This document shows positions 14,758 to 20,988 of a stretch of 20,988 nt of DNA, piece after piece (positions within the stretch are counted from its first letter, which is position 1; every line of letters starts with the position of its first letter). Made by a program: the position numbers and the translations under genes. This stretch comes from JBMYYE01 sp049609065. Lineage in GTDB: Bacteria > Pseudomonadota > Alphaproteobacteria > Rhodobacterales > Rhodobacteraceae. The notes beneath the pieces were generated by a model. That model was given only the letters and a program-made list of their open reading frames with translations. It ran no database searches and was not told where the DNA came from. The DNA lies in contig JBMYYE010000035.1 in assembly GCA_049609065.1 (NCBI GenBank), positions 1 to 20,988 of the forward strand, written 5' to 3'.

Positions 14758-14773
14758 CGCCGCTATTACAGTC

Positions 14774-14802
14774 CATATAGATCACGCGATCACGGATTGC
14801 AA
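14774..14802 (-). promoter_or_regulatory. Predicted sigma-70 promoter of the rimP-nusA-ylxR-infB operon
   Basis: On the - strand, TTGCAA (14802-14797) and TATATG (14779-14774) are separated by 17 bp. The overlapping CTATAT gives 16 bp and fits the alphaproteobacterial -10 style. The promoter begins five bases after the DUF2339 stop codon, with transcription expected to start near 14767. That leaves a leader of about 100 nt containing two hairpins. Confidence 0.5.
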
Positions 14803-14806
14803 GCGA

Positions 14807-17527
14807 TCAAGCGTCTTCTTGCTGAACCACGCCGACAGCCCAACGGTTTAGCCAGGCCAACGCCGCCAAAGTCAAACCCAGACCCAAGAATGAAAACACG
14901 CGCACCAATCCCGTAAGCCCTGCGGCATCCACCAAGAAGACTTTCGCAATGGTCACAATAATAATCACCATCGCCGCGCGCCGCAGGAGACTAGATTTTT
15001 TCCAAATCGCCGCCACCAACAGCCCCGTACCAAGAACAAGAAGCACCGCGGAATACGTATAGATTTCACCCTGAGACATCGGACCATCAAGTTCTGGTCC
15101 AACCCAAATATGGCGAATCGTAAAGAAGCCGTATGCCGTTATAAGCACAACAGATAGAGCATAAAGGACATATCTCACCCATGTCACAACATGATCACTC
15201 CGCGCAGTCCCAATCGCAATAGCAACCGCTGGAATGAAATAAGCCACGAACACAGTGTTGAAAATGACCGGCCCAAACACATGACCACCCAAGACCATAG
15301 GCGACAGAACGCTGAGCGACAAAAGCAGAAGGCAAATCCCCAATACCAACATTACGCCCCCCAAAATTTTGCGCACAATTTGGAGTTTCCCGCCCATTTT
15401 GATACGCGTGATTTGCACATAGGCAAGCGTCAGCCAAATCATTGCCGATAGGGATGTTTCCATATGCACGGGATCGCGAAACAAGGTGAAACCAGAGCTT
15501 GGCTTATACAAGTAAGCATCTACGAATCGGTGCAACGCAACATTGATTGCGATCCCCACTGCACCAACGACCGCAGTTTCAAGAAGCATTGCAGTCGACT
15601 GTCGTTTCGCCGGATCAATCAGTTTGCGCGCGTAAACAAAGGCAAAAATCACAAACGCAAAGGTCAAAGCCACCATGAACAAATTGCCCTCAAGCGCCCA
15701 ATCAAACCCAGGGTCCACCACCAAACGATACCCAATAATGGCCACGATCACGGCAATCAAAAGGTTCAAAACAGGCATGACATAGCGGCGGTCAAGATAC
15801 GCCGCCCCCAGCATCGCCACGGCGAGTGAAATGGTCAGCGCCGAACTGCTTAGCAAAACAAAAAACGCAAGCGTGATGGTCGACATGGAACTCAGCGCCG
15901 CAAGGGATGCGCGTTGTTTGTCCGCCCCATCTTGTCTCGCGAGGCGTTCAGCAAAGATCATCATCGAAACGGCAAACACCGCCAAATGAAGCGCCCAATT
16001 ATAGTTCCCCGTGATCCGCGCGGGCATCCACGAAAACTCAATCGCACCCACAATCATCGCAGGGAGAATTGTCGCGGCTAAAACCCACGGCATTCGGTGT
16101 GTTTTCGTCGACAAACTGCGCGCGGCCAAGGCCAAGAACACCACAAACCCAATCGCAAACAACAGCGTATGATCATAGGCTGTGCTGCGCGCCTCAATAT
16201 CAGCGGCAACGGCCTCATAGACTTGATATGCCGATCTCTGAATGAAACCTTCCGCGATAATCGCCGCTAGGATTCCGATAACTGGAACCACAAGCTGATC
16301 TGATAGGGCCTTTGCGGTGCCGCTCCACACAACCCAAATCAAAAACAGCGCCAACAACCCGGCAATCGCAACCCAAAATTCTGTTTGTGAATTTCCCGAT
16401 TGAACAAAAAGCGCAAAACTTGTCACGGCCAAACTCACGCCAGCGAGCCATGTTGGAACAACCGCGGTTGAAAGCGTTTCCATCTTTGTAAATTGCATCG
16501 ACATCATCGCCCCATCATGGCGAGGCGTAATCGACCGCACAGGGATTAAAACCGCCATGAGCGGAAGGATCAGCAAAGCAAGAATATAGCTCACATCATG
16601 ACCAGAGGTGATCCCGAACGCTACGATCGTGACATAGCCACCAACCATAGACAAAACCGAAACCCACACCCACCGATGCACGGCGTCCACAAATAAACCA
16701 ATAGCCGCAATCAAAGCAAAATACGCAAAAAGCCATTCGGGGTTGGTGTTATTTCCACCAACCAACATCGGTGCCGCAAAGGCCCCTAGAAGCCCGATGG
16801 CCGTCAAAAGCGGCCCATAGAACCACCCAAAAACAATCGCCAAACCCGCAATTACAATTAAGCCAATGAAGCACATTTCCATCCCGATGAGGTCATACAA
16901 CCCCCGCGCGGCAACGATCGCGGCAAAAAGCGTGACGATCCCCGCACCAGAAAATGTTGAGGGCAAATAGGCAGAGCTCGCTTCTTTTCCATCTCCGAAT
17001 TTACGGCGGACAAATTCCCCAATGGCAAGGAACGACGCGCCCATAGCAAGCGCCATGAAAATGCGAACACGTGGGGAAAGAAGACCATTTTCAACCCCAT
17101 ATTGAACGAGATAAACCCCCGCCAAAATGAGAGAAACAGCCGCAACTGCGTAGAACCAGTTTTGCGTGAGCCAAGAAAATAGATTTTCCACGACGCTCGG
17201 CCCCGTCGCCGCCGGTTTTCCCGGAGCGGGAGAGCTTTGCGTGACTTTTTTCCCAGTCAGCTCAGCTTTTGCCCGCATGGCGGCCGCTTTCTTGACGGCT
17301 TTATCATCATCATTCGGTTGCGCCGAAACAGCAGGGGAAGGCGTGGCTATCTTTGCTTGAACAGGATCTTCAGGTGGATTGCTCTGGATCAAGCCTTCGG
17401 CAGGGTCCAGACTTTCAAGTGCTCCGATGCGCTGCTTTATCTTTTTATTTTGAACAAAAAGATAAACAACAGCCGCCACCATCGCCCAAAATAATATATT
17501 TTCCAGAAAATACAAAAACGAAAACAT
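14807..17527 (-). CDS. DUF2339 polytopic inner-membrane protein
   Basis: Very hydrophobic 906-aa protein with one N-terminal membrane segment (residues about 8-25), then a hydrophilic Lys/Ala/Pro-rich cytoplasmic linker (about 28-115), then some two dozen predicted membrane helices to the C-terminus. The block WLTQNWFYAVAAVSLILAGV, followed by YGVENGLLSPRVRIFMALAMG and IGEFVRRK, is the hallmark of DUF2339. No enzymatic motif is recognisable and the function is unknown; family members are large membrane proteins sometimes discussed with cell-wall functions. The L,D-transpeptidase gene is 62 bp upstream on the same strand without a clear terminator between them, so cotranscription and an envelope role are plausible. 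The start codon is preceded by GGTGAGA, which lies in the arm of a perfect hairpin. Confidence 0.88.
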   Translation of the reverse strand: MFSFLYFLENILFWAMVAAVVYLFVQNKKIKQRIGALESLDPAEGLIQSNPPEDPVQAKIATPSPAVSAQPNDDDKAVKKAAAMRAKAELTGKKVTQSSPAPGKPAATGPSVVENLFSWLTQNWFYAVAAVSLILAGVYLVQYGVENGLLSPRVRIFMALAMGASFLAIGEFVRRKFGDGKEASSAYLPSTFSGAGIVTLFAAIVAARGLYDLIGMEMCFIGLIVIAGLAIVFGWFYGPLLTAIGLLGAFAAPMLVGGNNTNPEWLFAYFALIAAIGLFVDAVHRWVWVSVLSMVGGYVTIVAFGITSGHDVSYILALLILPLMAVLIPVRSITPRHDGAMMSMQFTKMETLSTAVVPTWLAGVSLAVTSFALFVQSGNSQTEFWVAIAGLLALFLIWVVWSGTAKALSDQLVVPVIGILAAIIAEGFIQRSAYQVYEAVAADIEARSTAYDHTLLFAIGFVVFLALAARSLSTKTHRMPWVLAATILPAMIVGAIEFSWMPARITGNYNWALHLAVFAVSMMIFAERLARQDGADKQRASLAALSSMSTITLAFFVLLSSSALTISLAVAMLGAAYLDRRYVMPVLNLLIAVIVAIIGYRLVVDPGFDWALEGNLFMVALTFAFVIFAFVYARKLIDPAKRQSTAMLLETAVVGAVGIAINVALHRFVDAYLYKPSSGFTLFRDPVHMETSLSAMIWLTLAYVQITRIKMGGKLQIVRKILGGVMLVLGICLLLLSLSVLSPMVLGGHVFGPVIFNTVFVAYFIPAVAIAIGTARSDHVVTWVRYVLYALSVVLITAYGFFTIRHIWVGPELDGPMSQGEIYTYSAVLLVLGTGLLVAAIWKKSSLLRRAAMVIIIVTIAKVFLVDAAGLTGLVRVFSFLGLGLTLAALAWLNRWAVGVVQQEDA

Positions 17528-17528
17528 A

Positions 17529-17550
17529 TCTCACCATTTTTCTGGTGAGA
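17529..17550 (-). promoter_or_regulatory. Hairpin covering the DUF2339 ribosome binding site
   Basis: On the - strand, TCTCACCA (17550-17543) pairs perfectly with TGGTGAGA (17536-17529) around GAAAAA. The second arm contains the GGTGAGA that should bind the ribosome, and it ends one base before the ATG (17527-17525). No T-run follows directly, so a translational block is more likely than a terminator. Confidence 0.5.
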
Positions 17551-17589
17551 CTGGTCCATTTTTCATATTTTTACAAGAGCTTGTGGATC

Positions 17590-18246
17590 TTAGATCAAAA
17601 GAACCTGTGTTCCAATTTTAGCCAAGCCAAACAATTCTTCGATTTGCGCATTATACAAACCGATGCACCCGTTTGATGATTTGCGGCCAATTTTGCGCGT
17701 ATCGTGGGTGCCGTGGATGCGGTAATATTTCCAGCTCAAATAAAGCGCATGAGTGCCAAGCGGGTTGTCAGGACCTGGGCCCACATAGGGTGGCCATTCC
17801 GGATTGCGTTTACGCATTGCGGGTGTTGGGCTCCAGCTTGGGCCTTCGACTTTGCGAACAACGCTTGTACGGCCAAGACGTGTGAGGTCGTTGGTCAATG
17901 GCACAGAAGTTGGATACAACTTATAAATCGTTTCATCTTCAGACCAATAGTGCAGCGCACGCGATGTCGTATCGACCAAAATCGCGCCTTTTTTCAGATT
18001 GCTAAAATATGGCTGCCAGCTCAAAGATCTAAAGCTCGAAATGTTACGCTGCACGGTTTCGGATAAATCGCGCTCCACCTCAGTTGTGGATTCATTGAGC
18101 GGAAAACCGTTCTCATCATACCCTTCGGGCAAGGTCGGTTTAATCGCGCTTTCAGCACGCACAATTGCCGGCGTTGCAAATACTGCAGCGGACGCCATGA
18201 TGAATCGTCGACGACTCACCGCTGTCTTTTTAATAGAATCTTCCAT
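17590..18246 (-). CDS. Tat-exported L,D-transpeptidase (YkuD family)
   Basis: Periplasmic cysteine transpeptidase (218 aa) expected to form 3-3 peptidoglycan cross-links or attach envelope proteins to peptidoglycan. Residues 11-15 are SRRRF, a twin-arginine motif, followed by a hydrophobic stretch with probable cleavage after VRA (A31). The catalytic domain (about 85-218) has GAILVDTTSRALHYW, NPLGTHALYLSW, then HGT (178-180) and SNGCIGLYN with catalytic C194. The usual active-site sequence is SHGCIRM/L: here Asn replaces His and Gly replaces Arg, which I believe occurs in a subset of alphaproteobacterial homologues. AGGTG precedes the ATG. A good promoter lies at 18278-18306. The gene is divergent from a CAP lipoprotein and is followed by the DUF2339 gene. 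Confidence 0.93.
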   Translation of the reverse strand: MEDSIKKTAVSRRRFIMASAAVFATPAIVRAESAIKPTLPEGYDENGFPLNESTTEVERDLSETVQRNISSFRSLSWQPYFSNLKKGAILVDTTSRALHYWSEDETIYKLYPTSVPLTNDLTRLGRTSVVRKVEGPSWSPTPAMRKRNPEWPPYVGPGPDNPLGTHALYLSWKYYRIHGTHDTRKIGRKSSNGCIGLYNAQIEELFGLAKIGTQVLLI

Positions 18247-18277
18247 CTAGGCACCTAATCTCATCAAAATTTTCTGA

Positions 18278-18306
18278 TATATATGGCGTGAAAGCCGCAA
18301 TCGCAA
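18278..18306 (-). promoter_or_regulatory. Predicted sigma-70 promoter of the L,D-transpeptidase gene
   Basis: The - strand has TTGCGA (18306-18301), a 17-bp spacer and TATATA (18283-18278). Transcription would start near 18271, leaving a 5' leader of about 24 nt. It lies in the 154-bp divergent region shared with the CAP lipoprotein gene. Confidence 0.5.
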
Positions 18307-18400
18307 ATCAAACTCACGTGATTTCGCCTATTCACACATTTGTGGGTTTGAAAGACAACAATTCATCGGTAATGAGTATTTAGTTAATTTAGGACGAAAA

Positions 18401-18913
18401 ATGACGAAGTTTCTTGCACCCGCACTTATCGCACTGATGGCACTTTCCGCCTGTACAAACGGCACGGGCGAACCCGGCCAAGGCGTATATCGCATCAAGC
18501 GACACCAGACGGGTAAAATTCAATTTCGCATGCTCGATAGCGTCAATAGCTTGCGCCAAGCCGCAAGCGTTGCCCCGCTACAATTTAGTTCGGAGCTAAA
18601 TGCCGCGGCCGCAACCCATTCACGTGATATGTCTGCACAAAATCGCCCTTGGCATTTTGGATCAAACGGATCGTCCCCGCTAGACCGTGTTCAACGCAGT
18701 GGGTTTAATGGCACGCTTGTTGGCGAAAATATTTCTGAGACCTTTGAAACCGAGTTGAAAACGCTTTCAGCTTGGATGGATCAATCTGACACCAAAGCCG
18801 TCATCCTCTCACCTGCCGCAACACATATGGGGTTTGCGTGGCATCAGGACGAAAATGGAAAAATCTGGTGGACACTTGTAACGGGTGCCTCAACCGCTTC
18901 GGATAGCCAATAG
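18401..18913 (+). CDS. CAP/SCP-domain lipoprotein
   Basis: Probable outer- or inner-membrane lipoprotein (170 aa): the N-terminus ends in the lipobox LSAC with lipidated C18. Residues about 40-165 form a CAP (cysteine-rich secretory/antigen 5/PR-1, YkwD-like) domain: LDSVNSLRQAASVAPLQFSS, AAATHSRDMSAQNRPWHFGS, GENISETF and THMGFAWHQDENGKIWWTLV. The His in THSRDM and the Glu in GENI are the conserved CAP residues. Bacterial CAP proteins are extracellular and often linked to envelope or sporulation functions, but the activity is unknown. AGGA lies seven bases before the ATG. It is divergent from the L,D-transpeptidase gene and its stop is 10 bp from the stop of the convergent dehydratase gene. 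Confidence 0.88.
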   Translation: MTKFLAPALIALMALSACTNGTGEPGQGVYRIKRHQTGKIQFRMLDSVNSLRQAASVAPLQFSSELNAAAATHSRDMSAQNRPWHFGSNGSSPLDRVQRSGFNGTLVGENISETFETELKTLSAWMDQSDTKAVILSPAATHMGFAWHQDENGKIWWTLVTGASTASDSQ

Positions 18914-18923
18914 GGCATACCAC

Positions 18924-20786
18924 CTAAGCGGCAGAATATTCGGCCACCCATTTTTTCAAAAATGCACGTGGGTTTTCGACGCCATTTTCCAACTCCCCTA
19001 GCATCGTTTCACAGTCTTTCATGCTCAAGGAAACTTCGCTCGCCCGGAGGATCTTTGGATGTGGCGTAGATATTTGCGCATCATCAATCAGAAGCTCTTC
19101 GTAAAGCTTTTCACCAGGGCGCAGGCCAGTCACATGAATTTCGATGTCTCCATCAGGATTATCCGTATCTTTCACCGTTTTTCCTGACAGCTCAATCATT
19201 GAACGTGCGAGATCGTAAATCCGAACGGGTTCCCCCATATCAAGGACAAAAACATCCCCGCCTTCTGCATAGCTCCCTGCAAGCAAAACAAGGCTGGCGG
19301 CTTCTGGGATGGTCATAAAGAAGCGCGTGACGTCATTATGCGTCAAACGCACAGGGCCGCCTTCATCGATCTGTTTTTTAAAGAGAGGAATAACCGACCC
19401 AGATGAGCCCAAAACATTCCCGAACCGCACCATAGAAAAAAGCGTTTTATCGCAATTTTCAGCAAGGTTTTGAACCAGCAGTTCCGCCACACGCTTCGTG
19501 GCCCCCATGACATTCGTCGGGCGCACCGCTTTATCCGTAGATATCAAGATGAAACGCTCAAGCATTAGGTCTTTCGCCGCTTTGGCCACTGTAAAGGTGC
19601 CCAGAACATTGTTTTCAACGCCTACGATTTCATTATCTTCAACAAGTGGCACATGTTTATAAGCTGCGGCATGTAAGATAATTTGCACATCTTCGGCTTT
19701 TAGCGCCCGCTTCAGATGATTTTCATCTAAGACGGATCCCAAAATAGGCACGGCAACCACAGTTTCATGGTCATAAAATTCCTGATGAATAGTGTAGAGC
19801 GCAAATTCGGAATGCTCGTAGAGCACCAATTTCTTCACGTCACATTTTAAGAGCTGCCGGCACAGCTCTGATCCGATTGATCCGCCTGCACCCGTCACCA
19901 TGACTACCTTGTCTTTATACGTATTTCGCACCTCCGGCAGATCCAAATTAATGGCGTCACGCCCAAGAAGGCTTTCAGGTGTGACCGTCATCAAACTGCT
20001 GACAAGCTCCTTGCCTTTCACCAATTCAACAAGGGACGGAAGCGTTTTAATTTGGCACTTAAAGCGGCTCAACCTTTTAAGGATTTCCTGACGCCTATCG
20101 TTTGGTAGAGATGGAATGGCCAATATAATTTCATCTAGGTTTTTTGACGCAACCAAGGCCTCCAGTGCATCTGGAGCATGCACCTGCAAACCTGAAACAA
20201 TGACGCCATTCAAATTTGGGTGGGCATCAATAAAGCACACCGGATTATACTCGTCCGTTAGATTAAGTGCACTGGCGAGCTGAATCCCGGCGCTGCCCGC
20301 ACCATAAATGGCAACGCGCTTACGCTTACTCTTATGGCCTGATAAAAATAGAAAGATGGCCTGTATGGCAAAGCGGCTCATTACATTAAGCATGAAGAAC
20401 AAAAGCCCCATGATAATCGGCACGGAACGCGGTGCGCCATATCCCGTCATGTAGCTTGCTGTGCTCGTTAACACGACCAATCCGAGAGAAATCATCGCCA
20501 CACGAGATATTCCAGACGCCTCATAGGTGCGTGTTTTCACTTGCGGAAGTCTAAGGCCTAGAAAAACGATCACACCGATTGCGAGTACAATAAAAAATAA
20601 AGGCCATGACGTAGATAGGTATTGAGATGGAACCAATGTCCCTAACCGCAATGCAAACGCAAAATAAAGCGCGATCATTAAAAGTATGCAGTCAAAGATG
20701 AGCACCAAGCGTGCTTTTCTACTGCGTGGGGCCGAAATAATATCTAAATATATTTTTCTTTGGATTTTATTCTGTTGGCTCTTCAT
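18924..20786 (-). CDS. Membrane-anchored nucleotide-sugar 4,6-dehydratase (FlaA1/CapD/WbpM type)
   Basis: Polysaccharide biosynthesis enzyme of the extended short-chain dehydrogenase superfamily (620 aa), which oxidises and dehydrates UDP-GlcNAc-like sugars for surface glycans. Domains: four membrane helices (about 28-46, 62-78, 97-113, 121-137), a first Rossmann domain with YGAGSAG (161-167), and a catalytic Rossmann domain with TGAGGSIGSE (298-307), STDKAVRPTNVMGATKRVAE (416-435) and the C-terminal GLRPGEKLYEELL. The usual Tyr of YxxxK is Met427 with K431, the Met-Lys arrangement of FlaA1/WbpM dehydratases. I use ATG 20786 (MKSQQNKIQR, with GCGGAA upstream). In-frame ATG 20822 or TTG 20831 are alternatives without a ribosome site, so the start is uncertain. 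No other glycan genes are in the window. Confidence 0.92.
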   Translation of the reverse strand: MKSQQNKIQRKIYLDIISAPRSRKARLVLIFDCILLMIALYFAFALRLGTLVPSQYLSTSWPLFFIVLAIGVIVFLGLRLPQVKTRTYEASGISRVAMISLGLVVLTSTASYMTGYGAPRSVPIIMGLLFFMLNVMSRFAIQAIFLFLSGHKSKRKRVAIYGAGSAGIQLASALNLTDEYNPVCFIDAHPNLNGVIVSGLQVHAPDALEALVASKNLDEIILAIPSLPNDRRQEILKRLSRFKCQIKTLPSLVELVKGKELVSSLMTVTPESLLGRDAINLDLPEVRNTYKDKVVMVTGAGGSIGSELCRQLLKCDVKKLVLYEHSEFALYTIHQEFYDHETVVAVPILGSVLDENHLKRALKAEDVQIILHAAAYKHVPLVEDNEIVGVENNVLGTFTVAKAAKDLMLERFILISTDKAVRPTNVMGATKRVAELLVQNLAENCDKTLFSMVRFGNVLGSSGSVIPLFKKQIDEGGPVRLTHNDVTRFFMTIPEAASLVLLAGSYAEGGDVFVLDMGEPVRIYDLARSMIELSGKTVKDTDNPDGDIEIHVTGLRPGEKLYEELLIDDAQISTPHPKILRASEVSLSMKDCETMLGELENGVENPRAFLKKWVAEYSAA

Positions 20787-20988
20787 TTTAATTCCGCTTG
20801 CATCGTCCTGATGAGGTGCCATCCAAAACAAGATGTCTAGAACCTTGAAAATCAGAACAATTTTAAAATTTCAATATCGTACGTCTATCCTATCCGAACA
20901 AACAGTAAAGTGCTGAGACAAATTTTATGCAAATGGTATGTATATTTTTGTTATCGAAGAGAGTTGTTGATATTTTCTAGGTTTGGCG

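Noticed and set aside
14669..14785. In-frame upstream extension of RimP from a GTG at 14785 (39 extra residues).
   Set aside because: It runs through a perfect terminator hairpin and the likely promoter -10, does not resemble RimP, and lacks a ribosome site. ATG 14668 has AAGGA at the right distance.
17570..17583. Palindrome ACAAGAGCTTGT after the L,D-transpeptidase stop as a terminator.
   Set aside because: The effective loop is too small, the stem is weak, and on the - strand it is followed by A residues rather than a T-run.
18924..20786. Met in place of Tyr in the dehydratase YxxxK motif as evidence of an inactive enzyme.
   Set aside because: The FlaA1/WbpM/CapD group normally carries this Met-Lys arrangement, so it marks the subfamily and not a defect.
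20832..20988. Possible small gene or promoter in the AT-rich end of the window.
   Set aside because: Short frames from ATG codons end quickly and no clear -35/-10 pair stands out; it is only the upstream region of the dehydratase gene.

Overview
The window reads as an ordinary chromosomal segment from an alphaproteobacterium of the Rhodobacterales (Roseobacter/Rhodobacter group). I infer this from recalled protein resemblance: the Mcl1-type malyl-CoA lyase, the fused YlxR-L7Ae protein in the nusA-infB operon, DUF2853, AhcY with the long insertion, and the HD hydrolase beginning MKQARAWQRML. Coding density is high and genes lie on both strands. I see no rRNA, tRNA, CRISPR array, insertion sequence, prophage or toxin-antitoxin module, and no block of foreign composition.

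Layout. (1) 1-1846: the 3' part of a type I methionine aminopeptidase, then an orphan TRAP/DctP-type periplasmic binding protein, both on +. (2) 1880-3645: rsmD and a ferredoxin-reductase-type flavoprotein on -, overlapping TAATG, divergent from a Prx5-type peroxiredoxin (3719-4204, +). (3) 4253-5326: a DUF2853 protein and an HD-domain hydrolase on -, divergent from ahcY (5433-6824, +). (4) 6882-9170: glycerate 2-kinase and malyl-CoA lyase on -, a two-gene C2/C3 carbon module. (5) 9338-14668: the rimP-nusA-ylxR-infB operon on -, with very tight gene junctions. (6) 14807-18246: a DUF2339 polytopic membrane protein and a Tat-exported L,D-transpeptidase on -, divergent from a CAP-domain lipoprotein (18401-18913, +). 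(7) 18924-20786: a membrane-anchored FlaA1/CapD/WbpM-type nucleotide-sugar 4,6-dehydratase on -.

Gene starts were moved to internal ATG codons wherever a Shine-Dalgarno sequence or recalled family alignment argued against the longest frame (ferredoxin reductase, DUF2853, HD protein, glycerate kinase, mcl, ylxR, nusA, rimP, dehydratase).

I found no convincing new multi-gene system. The signals most worth following are in noncoding DNA. A strong intrinsic terminator lies between a good promoter and the rimP start codon, which suggests attenuation of the nusA-infB operon. A terminator-like hairpin ends directly at the glycerate kinase ATG. A perfect hairpin covers the ribosome binding site of the DUF2339 gene. 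An inverted repeat lies between the divergent flavoprotein and peroxiredoxin genes.
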